64,000 nt of DNA from Wuchereria bancrofti (lineage: Eukaryota > Nematoda > Chromadorea > Rhabditida > Onchocercidae): NCBI GenBank assembly GCA_005281725.1, contig SSBO01000003.1, positions 3,906,495 through 3,970,494 of the forward strand, given 5' to 3'. Under the pieces are notes generated by a model that saw only the letters and a program-made list of their open reading frames with translations, ran no database searches and was not told the DNA's origin. Both the position numbers and the translations under genes were made by a program. This document shows positions 35,955 to 53,600 of this stretch, one piece after another; position 1 is the stretch's first letter; each line of letters starts with the position of its first letter.

Positions 35955-37883
35955 TCATAGAATATATGGTATAAGAGCTTTTTGATTGTTAAAAAATTTA
36001 TGAAAATGTCTTTTATACCAATTTTGATTTAACAAAGCAGCAATAGTTTGATTTATAGTAACAAACAGAAAACATAGTAACATAGGTGTTGATAATTGAT
36101 AAATTAATGCAAATAAGAAATAAAGTATAATTTCAAGGAGATAATGAGGTGATAAGCAATGTTCAAAAAGGCCGCCACTTGGTATTGCATATGCATTGTT
36201 TGCATTTACACCTAAAATTTATCATATATAATTTTTTTATTTTGCAATTTTATTATTCGTAACCAATTTTTAAATTTCATAAATTTACATAACAGTTTGA
36301 GCAGTCATTTTCATTATAATGTTTAACTCAATTGAGCTTACTTTACTCTCTAAGGCTTTTACAGCAGAATTGTTTTAGCTTTTTCTTTATTTTTACTTAT
36401 CAATTTAATAACTTTTACTTGTAAATATTTACACAAATTTTGTATCATTTTCTTCATTCTAAACGATTGAAAATTAAATTTAATAGTATTTTTAAAAGTG
36501 ATGTTTGTTTTGTCTAAATAAAATTAAAATACATGTGAAGCTTAAAGAATTTCAAATAGAAAATAATCTTTTTTTTAACTTTTCAAAAATCAACTCGAAA
36601 TAACAAAAATCTTATCTTCAACAAATTCTCCTTATTTTAGCACTTTTTTCTTCAAATAAATTAAAAAAACCTAACCGCTATTCAAGCGAAGTTGAGCAAG
36701 TAGAGCAAAGCAATGATGTTGTTTAATTTGAACAATAAATACAGCAATAGCTAATGCTGTATAAAATAATGCTGTTAAAATATTTATTTCTGCAATTACA
36801 ATATATAAAGGAGGATAAGTAGATTATTTTTTGAAATTAAAAATTTTAAAGACATGAAAACCTTGAAATTTAAAGATCAAAATTAAAAAAAAAATTTAAA
36901 GACAGATGGAAACTTTACCTGTTTTCTCAACTAGCAATGTAAATGATGCAAGCTGTGAGCAAACACAAAATGGATAAAAAGTGATTCCTAAAAGGAAATG
37001 TAAAATATTCATATTGGAATCAGAAAAGATCGATACGTATAAGCATTCGTATAAGCGACGTAAAACGTGAGTTAAATAAAGTAAAAGACCCATTAAGTTA
37101 GGAATAAGATTATCTGAAAAAAAAATTTTTTTTTTTGAACATAGATTATACAATTATTTGTAAATCATTAGCATTCTTTTCTTATGCTAACCTTAGCATT
37201 TTACACTTGCTAAATTTACATGAAAAAAATTTAATTGTAGTGAAAAAATTTGCAAAAATTCATTCATTTATTTTTTTCCATAGCAAAATAAAAAAATTAT
37301 ATATAAAATGATGGAAAATGAAAAGTTTTAAGAAATGACATACCATTGTATTGTAACTTTCTATTAATAACAATATCAATAAGAGCAAACAAAACAGCAA
37401 TGGAAGCAATTAAGTAAAAGATCCAAAATAACCTTAAGTAAATTGTTAAAAAAGAAAAATTGAAACGGTTTAATAGTAGATTTAAAAATTCCTTACTACA
37501 TAATATCTGTAAATTTGATTTATTTCTAATATGACTTAAAGACCCAGTGAAACAAAAAAACAAACCTTTTTGGCACTTCGATCATTCTTAACCAAGTCTT
37601 AAAATTGTGATCTTTTCTAAATTTGCCGAAATAAACAAGACCCATAATTGTTTCTGCAAAAAAAAAAAAAAAGCTGGCAATATTTATAAATTCTAAATAA
37701 TTGAAAATATATGAAAACAAAAAAAAAAAACCATTTTTATCATAGCAAAAAAAGAAAATGCGAACGAAACTAATTGTTACCTGACTTTCTGACCTTTCGT
37801 AGAGCTAATATTCCAAGAATGCAAATGACCATAGTACATGCTAACCAATATGTGGTGCATAGCTGATATAAGCTAAAGGACAT
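35955..37883 (-). CDS. Polyprenol reductase-like, SRD5A3 family (3-oxo-5-alpha-steroid 4-dehydrogenase fold)
   Basis: Six exons in phase give 281 residues: 37883-37781, 37653-37566, 37432-37344, 37113-36919, 36789-36676, 36211-35955. It is a multi-pass ER membrane protein. SRD5A3 supports formation of dolichol from polyprenol for N-glycosylation. Matches to SRD5A3 are EVPKR followed by an aromatic helix, LRRLYECLYVSIFSDSNMN, HHCFALLAQLRLNSG, IPSGGLFEHCLSPHYLLEI and the C-terminal NQTIAALLNQNWYK ending in PYIL. It is slightly shorter than the human protein (318). The ATG at 37883 immediately follows TTTTCAG. Its 3' end faces that of SPT1 534 bases away. Other SRD5A members are possible, but the YECLYVS motif favours SRD5A3. 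Confidence 0.85.
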
Positions 37884-37890
37884 CTGAAAA
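37884..37890 (-). other. Putative trans-splice acceptor abutting the SRD5A3-like start codon
   Basis: On the minus strand the sequence TTTTCAG directly precedes ATG, the nematode 3' splice consensus. No upstream exon in frame is evident, so a spliced leader is likely joined here, leaving almost no 5' untranslated region. Confidence 0.5.
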
Positions 37891-38000
37891 TTTGAAAAAA
37901 AAAACATCCTTACAACAACTTTTAAATAAATTCATTTTACGAAAAATACAGTGTTCCTTTACCTTCTTCATTACCAATTTGATAATTATTACAATGAATT

Positions 38001-38452
38001 ATATTATTATTATTATCATTACCAACATTATTATTACTGTTAGTATTACTATCATTAGTATTAATATTATTATCATCACTGTTATCACTATTATTATTAA
38101 TCATTATTGATTACTAACATTATTGTTATTACTATTATCATTATTATTATTTATTGCTATTATTGTTAATTATTATTAATCACTATTATTACTAATTATC
38201 ATTATTATTATTTATGTTATTATTAATTATTATTATTATTACTAATTATCAATTATTATTATTATTAATTACTATTGCTATTATTTATTATTATTAATTA
38301 TTATTGTTAACTATTATTAGTTATTATTATTAATTATCATTATTATTTGTTATTAATTATTATTATCAATTATTATTACTATTATTATTTATTATTATTA
38401 ATTATTGTTAATTATTATTATTTATTATTATCAATTATTATTAATTTTTGAT
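38001..38452. repeat. Imperfect (ATT/TTA)n microsatellite, about 450 bp
   Basis: Long run of ATT/TTA triplets with frequent single-base interruptions (C, G and shifted A). It starts about 120 bases upstream of the SRD5A3-like start codon. The apparent open frame across it is an artefact of the triplet repeat. Confidence 0.9.
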
Positions 38453-38901
38453 AATTGTTCTTTATTGTAATTAAAGGCGTCCTTCAATTTCCAAGTTAGA
38501 AAATTGATTTTAATTCTGGCCACAATATGCCGCATTTGTGGAGTCAAGAAATGTATAACTTAAGACATGCATACATACATAATGGCACAATTACATCGAT
38601 TACCGTTATAGGTGGGAAGGATGAAGGAATCCAAAAATCGAGTATCAATACCAAACTTAGTGTATGCCTTTCAGATTATTGATAATTCGATGGACATTCC
38701 ATTTACAAATATGGATAATCAATGAGCACAAATAGAATTCCAATTCTGTCGATTAAAAAGACATTCTGCTGACATACCCACTCCTATATTTCCAATATAT
38801 TATTTCGAATAATCTATATATCGACTAAGGTATTGATTTTCAATTTTTCTAGTAGCTTGAAATACCTACCACTTATTGGTCTTTATAGTTATATAGAAAA
38901 A

Positions 38902-38932
38902 GTCTCTCTCTCTCTCTCTCTCTCTTTCTTTC
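38902..38932. repeat. (TC)n dinucleotide run
   Basis: Continuous TC repeats followed by TTTCTTTC. Simple sequence only. Confidence 0.9.
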
Positions 38933-40346
38933 TTCTATAATAGTAATTTTTCAATAAAGAAAGAAGACTTTTTGTGATGATTATAACTCTTACTTAGACT
39001 ATCAATGAATAGTGCTACATTTACTTTGCGCATACTTTCAAAGATGATAGAAATGACGACAATGATGATGACACTGATGATGAAAGCTATAGTTGTTGCT
39101 GTACTATTAACAATAATACTATGCAACAGGTAATTAAGATAATTAATTAATTAATAGCTCCGAAAATTATTTCCAATTCTCCATTTTCACTCCCATAAAC
39201 ATCAGATATGTATCTCGTTAATTCAACAATTTGAAATAGCTATAAGAGAAAGGCGATCTCACCCAATTCATTACAAATACCTTTTCTGGAATTAATTGAA
39301 GATCAAATATTTAGATATTTGATAATATAATTAAAAATCAGTTTGTTGTTATGTGAAAGGATACGATCTGAAACAACCAATAACAATGCGACATTAGTTC
39401 AAAAATATTCAGGCTAATCGAAATGACATTTGCATTACTCATTCATCAGACAATGCAATATGATCAAGTCTCGATAACCTCAAGATTGTCACACTGATAT
39501 TCAATAATTCGTAATAAAAATTAGCAATGTCGACTAGATCGTAAGTTCATCAAATAATGATATGAATAAATTTAACTGTCCTGAAGTACTTAATTGTAAA
39601 AGAATTTAGTAATAATAGTAATAGATGATACATGTTGCACTCATTATCAGCAATAAATGGAAGCGAAATGAGAGAATAGTTAACAAACTGAGAATTCAAT
39701 CGATATCTACAAATTGCTGAAAACAAATCCAACGAAATACTTTGAATTGGGGAAATTCTTTTATGTTCCATGAAATAAACGAGATGGCTGATTATATATA
39801 CACCAGGCAAATTTAAGCTTTTTCTCGTGTTTATTTTATTTTTGAAATAAAGACTGCAAAAAAAAAGGAAAAAAATGGAAAGAACAGCAGCCACTTACAG
39901 CACAGGTATAGTTTATTAAATTATAAATTTCATAAAAATTTCGGAAGTATCTTTCAAATGGTCATAAGTTCAAAACTTTTCTTATAAAAGTGTTAGCAAA
40001 GTAAAAAAGGAAGCAGAGAAACAGGTTGTGAAGAAAATGCTAATAAGAATCAAAGTGAATCATTCAATAGTATAGCTCACTATCGAATGTAACCTTAAAT
40101 ATAGTGACAATAACTGTAGCATAAACAATATGGTCCTGAATAAATGAAAGTTTGTTTAGAAAATGAAGACTTAACATCACTACAAGAAACTTATTTACTT
40201 TCATGTACGAGGAAAAAAAACACTTCTGTTACTTATCATTGGAATAAGATAGTCTGACAAAAAGAGAATGAAACAAAAAAATTGAATTTTAATTATTATT
40301 TATTGATAAGTATGCACAAACATTTGACAACAAATGAAGGCGTAAA

Positions 40347-43176
40347 TTAATTTTGTAATTGTGCTTTCAAATTTGATATTGTCTTCAATTCCATAGCAAC
40401 ATTTGGATTTTTTCCTTTTCCTGAAGCCTCTTCATAAACACTTCTCAATTTTTCGATAGCCATTAATCCACTCTGTACTATTTCCTTTTTCCTTTGACCA
40501 CTGCTTTTCGATGATAAACTTATACAACACTGAAATACATTTCGTTCACCCTCATATTTTTCTTATTTCTCGAACTTATTCTAAATTATTCAAATAAAAT
40601 TTCAGTAAATTTGACAAACAGTAAACTTGTCAAATTTAGTTAATTGTTTAAAAACATCGTACATTCCAGTAATTTCATATAAATCATTCTTAAAAATAAA
40701 ATATGTTTTATTAATTATGATAAGAACAATACCCAATTTCATTGAATTATAATTTATGTTGATTTCGACATTGAGGATTTGAGGAAGACTCACCAAAATT
40801 ATTCCATATAATGAACGACAACATGATGGATTAGTTCGAACAGCTTGTTCAAAATATGATTTCGCAAGTTCAGTATTTTCTGAACCACCTTGCGTGTAAC
40901 GTATTTCCGCTAGTCGCCGCAAATACAAACTGTTATGTGGCTAAAATAAGATATATAACAACAAGGAAAACTTATAAGTAAACCGTTTCTAGAGAAAAAA
41001 GAACAAATTTCAAAACTTGTGATACTAGTGTTATGAGAAAGAAATATCTCACATTCAGATATATTTTAATACTCAAATCAATTTTAAAAAAATATTAAAA
41101 CAAACTGACACTAGATAAAACAAGTTCCTCCATGCAGTGTGCTGCATGTGGATGATCGCCCTCTTGCAAATACAAGTCAGAAAGTTCCAGCCATGCTTCT
41201 GTATCAGAAATAAAAGTTTTCAAGTATTCGTTCAGTTCTCGAATTGCTTCCTGTCGATTGCTTTGTGCTTTTAAAATTGCAATTTTTCGCTTGCGATATG
41301 ACTACAAAAAAAAAGAAAACAAATATCTTTTTAAACTACCAAAATGAACTACGAATTAATGAACAGAAATTAAAGTACAAATTAAAGCATTAAACAAGTA
41401 TAACATTTGTTCAACAGTCGTCGTTAAATGATATTTTATGCTTATTTACAAGTAATTTTTATTTTGTTATATTTTTACTCGAAAATGAGTCAGAAAATCA
41501 ACCGTCTGCCCTAATTTCGTTTAATGCTTAAACACATTTTGAACAAAGTCTTAATGAAATTTTTTTTAGTAAAAAAGGATAGTGTTAATAATTACTGTTA
41601 CCATATTTGTTGGATCTGATTCAATAAGTTGCTCGTATAAATGTGTCGCGCTATCGTACCTATAATGGGTAATTCATGAATTACAAAAAAAGAAATGGAC
41701 AAGAATTTTGATGAATTCACTAAACATATTAAAAACTCTGCTTAAAAAATACGCAAGTACAAGAGCTGTATAAATGGGAAATTAATAATTGTAAGTGACA
41801 ATATTCTTTTAAATTTCGATAATATCAAAACAGCAACTCATTTGTTCATTGTCTGTTTGTTTCGTTGAATAGAGAAATTAGTTTCGTGCGTTTGCAAAAG
41901 CTTATCATTGAATTGTGAAAAGAAAGCTTATTACTACAAATGATATCAATTATTCCTTTAAAATTCTTTCCTTATTAACTTTACTACGGCATCATAATAA
42001 AAGGTTGTTACCTCAAACTACATCATTTATTCCTTCTTAGAAATCTTTAATCTATTAATTTTACTAAACTCCCCATCAATTATCGATCAAATGTGTTGTT
42101 AGAATTACAGAAAACTTAATAAGGTATAAAATGAACCGTTTTAAAGCTTCAAGACGCATTGCCTGAAGTTTCAGGACACGATTACTTCGTGGAAATTTTT
42201 CTTGTAATGCATGTATACATCCCATTACAAGATCGGTTCGACCTAAATCTAATGCTGCTATGCAAACCTAAAATTAAAACACACTTTATTACAAACCACT
42301 ATGCCAAACTGAACTATATTTTCTTGCATTATACTTGAAATATCATTTTATCCAATCTTAATTGTTGTAAACTTTTCAAAACATTAACAAAAACTCAGTT
42401 TTTTTGCAGATTTATTCATATTTCACAGTTTATTCATTTAATACTTCTAATTCATTTGCAGCAACTGTACTATTAATTGTCCTACATGTTGCCTATATGT
42501 TGAAAATTTACCCTCCTGAAAAGTTATATCATTTCTTATCAAAGCTATCCACAACATCAATTAGTTAACTTTTAATTCATGTTTTTCTCAATAAAAACTT
42601 TCTAAATTCAAAAATTATTTCTTTAAACGAAAATTTCCATCACTCAATGACCCATAAAACAGTGCAATGCATTCAAGACTCTGGTCTTCTCATACTATTG
42701 AGTATCTAAATATGAAATGTAGCTTTTAGTACCATTATGATATAACAAAGTAGCAGTACAGTAACTAACCCTAATTATAACCAATTAAAAATAGCAATAT
42801 TGCTATAAAATGGACATTTAGATTGTTTTTCGAAAATTCAATTAAAATTAAGTATTTAAAAGAAATATTATATAAATGATAAAATTAGCTTTACCTGTTC
42901 ATAAACAAGCCACAATTCATCACCCAATGAACGAGGATGACGACTTAATACATGCTCCCATAATTCTACCGTTTCCACTGATCTACGAGCATGCTCTTCA
43001 CGCCATTTACGTAACACATTTTTTGCTTCTAAAAAATAGTTAATTTCTAGGCTATAAAAATGGAAAGCAAATATTATTTCTTATTTAAATTTTATCACAA
43101 ATCAAATTTTTCCTCACTAGAATTCATTCCATGATAAAAACGTACCATCAAATGAAGCACAAGTCCAGTCAGTCAT
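40347..43176 (-). CDS. emc-2: ER membrane protein complex subunit 2 (EMC2, TPR protein)
   Basis: Seven exons in phase give 291 residues (human EMC2 has 297): 43176-43146, 43028-42895, 42267-42137, 41659-41602, 41301-41110, 40940-40794, 40529-40347. EMC2 is a cytosolic tetratricopeptide scaffold of the ER membrane complex, which inserts tail-anchored and some multi-pass proteins. Matching stretches are RKWREEHARRS, VCIAALDLGRTDLVMGC, LYEQLIESDPTN, RKRKIAILKAQ, EAIRELNEYLKTF and SLYLRRLAEIRYTQGGSEN. The last exon carries the family's Lys-rich C-terminal helix. The exon-5 donor (AGT|GTCAGT) was chosen because it keeps phase and restores EELVLSSPHNSLY. It is convincing along its full length. Confidence 0.93.
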
Positions 43177-44459
43177 TGTTGAAAATAAGGATTCAAAGAG
43201 GCCTTAATTTTTCCAACAAATAAATTGAAATGCAATGTCTATTATAATCTGGAAGTCATGTTCTTTTCATTCACTGCAAAATTGCATTTGTATAAAATAG
43301 TAACAAATTATGGGAAATTCATGACATCAAATTTCATGCGATTTTCCAACTTTTTTTTGTTTTGACTTATATATTTTATGCAATCAACAAACCCGTTTCA
43401 ATGCAATTGTAAATTTTGAATTAAAATTATCAGTCCGAACTTGAACAATCGAACAGAATGTTGCCTTTCGTTGCAAAATACATCTTTCGAATTTTTTTTT
43501 CCAACTAGTTTCATGTGATAAAATACCAGAAAAAAGTCATAACTAATTTTCAAAGAATAAATTCAATATATTTTCAAAAAAAAAAACAATTTAAATCATT
43601 TTACTAGTTGAGTTTCTCAAATCTATCGAAATCAAAAAAGTCGAACAACCATTTACTTATGGTATGCTATTTGTACTCCCCAAACACTAAATATCAATAT
43701 ATGACTGATTATTCAATTTTTTTCTTTTTTAAATATACAATAACTGTATATCAACCGTTCCAAATACAGAAATATTCCTATAAATAATAATTTTCATCTG
43801 TAGACGACAAATGTATTTAAAATATACGACCTGATTTTTAGACCATTAAGAAAAAATCACAAATCTTGAACAATGTAGCAAATTGTTGACATATTTGGCA
43901 CAATTGTTAAGACAGGAATCTTGAACAATATAGCAAATTGTTAACATATCAATAAATAAATCCAAACAAAACCAGCGATTTGTTTACCAGACCGGAAAGA
44001 GCAAAAATAAAATTCCAAACAAGTGATGAGGTATTTTGTTCATAGTTAAAAGTTTAACGAAGATCAACCAAATTTTAAATTGGTTATTCTTTGTAACGAC
44101 AAACCAAAAATTAATAACTTATAAAACATTTTACGGCACTGAGTTAAAGTTGACATATCGATTGTTAAAACAGGAGAAAACTGAAGTTAGAATTTGGAAA
44201 CATACATAGGCGCAAGCTACGAAATTTAAGTAGGATGACATGAATCAGTCAAACCATGGAAGAAATACAAATACAAAACATGGAAGAAATTATGTGGAAA
44301 TAAGTTTAATTTTGAATTAAAAAGAATATAACAAAGTATAAAAATAGAGCTTTCTAAAACATAAAAGTAAAACAACCAACAAGATAGAAATAATGCTTAA
44401 AGAACAAACAGAGGAAATGAACCAGACTTAGACTTATCCTGTATCAATTCAAAACATAT
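43177..44459. other. Intergenic region upstream of EMC2
   Basis: About 1.3 kb of AT-rich sequence between the ALDH4A1-type stop and the EMC2 start. A short direct repeat of 'tcttgaacaatgtagcaaattgttgac' type occurs near 43863 and 43919. Nothing else is seen. Confidence 0.5.
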
Positions 44460-49155
<4,696 letters not shown>

Positions 49156-50696
49156 TATTTGTATAGAATACTGGTTATATAGAATACTGAAAATGAATAA
49201 ATAGTAAACACAAAATGTGTGTAGCAATATTACAACAAAAGAACAAAAAAAAAAGTTAATAAATAACAGTAGAAAAGGATGACACAAAGACCAAAGACCG
49301 AAATCGAACTGACATTTTCATTGAGCGATAAATTCCGCTTTTTGCTCAATCAATATTGGCATTAAATTTATGCCAACCTTAGCTGCTAATTTTCATTAAC
49401 GCATACCTCATTCCTGAAACGTTTGATAAGTGTTTCAATGAGAATTGAAATTGATTAGTTTACATATTATTATTTATTGTTATTTATCATTATTGTTATT
49501 GTTATCATTGTTATTCCTAAACAATAACAGCAAAGAATCTAACAATTATTTTCATCAATAATAGCATATTACTTGTTTAAGTAAGGTTTCGCAAATATTA
49601 TTTGCCAATTTAACACAAAATTCATCTCAGTTAAAATTCTAAAAAATCATTCTTGAGAACCTTTAATTATTTCTAATTAGCTAATAGCAAAAAGTCCAAT
49701 AATTACTTCTAACCAACAATAGTAAAGAATCCAATAATTAAATAATGGAATTAAATAACTACTTCTAATCAATAAAAGCATAGAAGCTAATAGTTTAATG
49801 GTCGATAGCCAATATATTCTTTGATATCTTATCAATGCTTCCTTATCACTCATTCCTTCACTTTCTAAATATCAGAAAATAAATTGACAATTCTTTTCCC
49901 TTCCTTTCTTCTTTTATAAGCAATATTTATATTTCTTGCAACTATACAACCATCCCATTATGCAAATTTGTCTCAGTTAAAGCGTTCTTGAGGATTCGTT
50001 TTTTTTTTTTTGTTTTGCAGAAGTATTTTTGAATTTTAAAGAATGGATCAAATTGAAATGAAATATCGTCGCCCATAATAATAATTTTTTTTACTTATTA
50101 CATTTTAAATTCATTTTAAATCATTATTTTAAATTCAACTTATTTTAAATTCAAAATACAATATTATTAATAATGCTAGTAAGAATTGAATTTGCATAAT
50201 AAATAATTGGTGTGCAAGAAAGAGAACTAAATGTTAGCAAACAATGATGAAATAATTTTCAACTGTTTTTTATCTTTTTTTCTATTATATGTCGTAACAA
50301 TTTATTCGTTAATTAAAAACATTAAAGCTAACTAAAGCGTACATTTATTCAATCATTTTTATTTATTACTTTTTCCAATAATAATTTGAAGGAAAAAAGT
50401 TGCTAAAGTTTAAATGAAAAAGAAGGAAACAATTATTTATTTTCTTTTTCTTGCTTATTTTGCATAAAATGATTAAATTCCGAATTTTTTTTTTTTTTGT
50501 TTCATTACAACTCTTCGACCATTTAATATCTCAATTTATTAATTATTAATTAAAGTATTAATTCAATTTAATTAAAGTATATTTTCACATAAATACCGAA
50601 GCATTTATTACAAAATGATAACAAAACTTTTCATAAACGTATTTGAAATTTGAAATGGAAGAAAAGAAAAAAAAAAGGAAAAGATGAAGAATAATT
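49156..50696. other. Intergenic region between ALDH4A1-type and TSSK-type genes
   Basis: About 1.5 kb of AT-rich DNA. A word near 49579 (aaggtttcgcaaatatt) resembles the end motif of the repeats at 1832 and 5451. No gene is supported. Confidence 0.5.
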
Positions 50697-53600
50697 TTAA
50701 ATAATATTCTCAGAATCGGTTGTTACAGAATCATTAATAGTTTGAGCTAAAATACGATATTCCACGCCAGCTAGCCATTTCGAACGTATCACTTCCTCAA
50801 TTGTTAGCCTTTTTTGTGGTATCGGATGAAGAATATCAAATATTAATCGTTTTGCATCAATGCTTATTTCTGTTGTACGTCGATATGCTATTCTAAAGCA
50901 ATAATTTAATTTAAAAAAAGTTATTTTAAATAGAACTAATTTTTCTCCTTTTTTTTGACAGAAAAAAGTGATTAAATTAAAATTGAGGGAAAAAAAACTA
51001 CTGAAAATAAGTTTTTTTTTTTTAAAAAAAAATGACGATAATGTTTACAAATATTAGCACAAGAAATAAATGAAATAAAAATAAGAATTTTTTATTTATA
51101 TTATTACTAATATATTTAATAAGATTTAGGAAACATAAAACGAAAACAAAATTAATAAATGCCTTAAAGTATGCAAAAAAAGAGGAATGCTTAGTTTATA
51201 AATTTTGAATATTTTTAAACAACCGATATAATTTAATATATATTATCAACCATTGCAATTGATAATTATTTTCGATTTTTTAAAGACATAACAATAATAA
51301 CAAAATACTGAGAAATTATAAAAATAAAAGAAAATATACAGGCTAAAAATGTTATTATGAGATATAAAAAATGAGAAATAAAAAGTATCATTAAAAATGC
51401 GAAAAAAAAAGATTATTAAAAATATCTGGCGAAGATTTTTGAAACTATTTTGTCTGAAAAAGAATAAAATTAAAATATTAATCGAAATTTGTAATTATAA
51501 TGTGATTTAAATTTAGCACAATACGAATAAACAAGAAATTTAAGTTATAATTTAAGTTATAATTTTAATTCATAAATTAAAGTTTAATTCAAAGTCAAAG
51601 TGTAATACATGGTTAAACAAAGTGATAGGAAAATTAAAATTTTAAATATTTTCAAATTAAAAACGTGTTATGTTTTATGACCTGTGCTGCAATTGTCTTT
51701 CTAACATTTTTTGCACATTCTTATCATCATATGGCATCATTCCCGTTGTCATCACATATAGGACAATTCCTGCACTCCACATATCCGAGAGATATCCGTC
51801 ATATGGTTGTGCTCTGCGACAATTTTCAAACTTTTTATCATCCAACAATTCATTGTCATTCGTATGTCGCTTAGAATGCTTAGCTTATTGTCACAAAGTG
51901 ATAATTTTCTTTAATCAATATCAAAAGTTTAAATATCATTAAGTTAGCGCATAGTGCGTTTTCCAGAAATATTTTCCATCTATTTCAAATCATTTATCCA
52001 TTTCAAATTATTCAAATTTTTCCTGCATGATCACAAAGATTTCTCAAATAATATAATATTAACTTCAAAAGTAATAGCTATACTAACATATGAACAAATA
52101 TATATGTCAAAATATTGTTAGGTTATTGTTTTCAAAAATATGTGCCTAAAAGTGCTACTGGGCTACTGTTTCAAAAGTATTGCAAAAATTTCAAAAGAAT
52201 GTATCCTAAAATATAACTAGGCTACTGTTTTCAAAAACATATACCTCAAAGTACTGCTAGTTATTTTTCTCTCTTAAATATATACCTAAATGTATTAACT
52301 GGGCTATCGTTTCAAAAATACATACCTCAAAATACAGCTAGGCTATACTGTTTCATTAAAAAAAGAATGGCTCAAAAAAATGCTTGCATATTATTTCAAA
52401 AACATAAGATTCAAAAAATCTATTCTATTATTTAACAAATATGTCTGGGATATGTCTGTTTCAAAAAATAGAAATAAATGATTTAATTAATTTATATAAC
52501 CGTTTATTTATAAATTAATCAAACCTAATAATTTCTGGTGCTAAATATGCACGAGAACCACAAAATGTTTTTGATTTTTCACCAATTTTTAATAATCTTG
52601 CAAAGCCAAAATCGGTAATTTTAACATTTTCGCATGAATCGAGCAATATATTTTCACATTTAATATCACGATGTACAACTTCCATTGATTTTAAATACTA
52701 TTAGAAATAATTTTTTCTTTTTGTTTTTAATTTTTAAAATTTAAACGAAACATTTCCGCTTCACTTAGTTTTTATAATATTAATTAATTAAATCAAGTTT
52801 AATTAAAATTACGACAAGGACTTGCATACCTTCATGGCTTCAATAAGTTGCCGAAAATGTATTTTTCCTTCCTTCTCATCAACTTTACTTTCACGTCTTA
52901 TTTTTTGCAATAAATCACCTCTACTTGTAAAATCTTGTATAATACAAACAAATGGATTTTTTTCAATTACCTGAAAATTTGGCACAAAGAAAAGTTCGAA
53001 AAGCTATTGAAGGAAGAAGCGGAAATTAATTTCATCTTAAAGATTTAAGATGATAATTTCAGTATGAAAGTGTTAATAGAATAAAGCATTTTATAATTTG
53101 TGTGTAATAAATTTGTGTAGAAAATAAAAAATCACAAATGAAATTTTTTTTCAATTGTTTTTTAGAAATTTAAGAAATTACTTCATAAACACTAATAATA
53201 TTGTCATGTTTTAACTTTCGGACAAGTTCAATCTCACGTGGTAAGCATTTCTTCGTGTATTTTAAATCTTTCCTACAAAAGCATTTTGATTTATCATTGA
53301 TTTTTTATGAGGAAAAATTTTAAAAAAAGTAACGTAAGAATATTTGTTGAAGCTTCGAAAAAATTCAAATGATGATATTTATTTGGAATAATTTTATAAA
53401 TGATAAGGAAGTTGTAAAATGAAAATGGAATTATGGAGTTGAGGTAAAATGAGAGTTATTAGCATATCGATGAAAATATTTGGTTAATGATAAATTAAAA
53501 TCATAAATATCTGATTACTGATAGATAACTAAATTAATGATAAATTATTGGGTAACACATTTGGGCTATAAACCTTTTATCAATTATTTTTATAGCAACC

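Larger units (their letters stand above)
37884..40346. other. Intergenic region with simple repeats between SRD5A3-like and EMC2
   Basis: It holds a large TTA-type microsatellite (38001-38452) and a TC run (38902-38932), listed separately. The remainder (about 38460-40340) contains no supported gene. Open frames at 38935-39126 and 39550-39894 lack family similarity. Confidence 0.5.

Noticed and set aside
37892..38110. Plus-strand open frame rich in Ile, Asn and Thr
   Set aside because: It is created by the ATT/TTA microsatellite and has no splice or family support.
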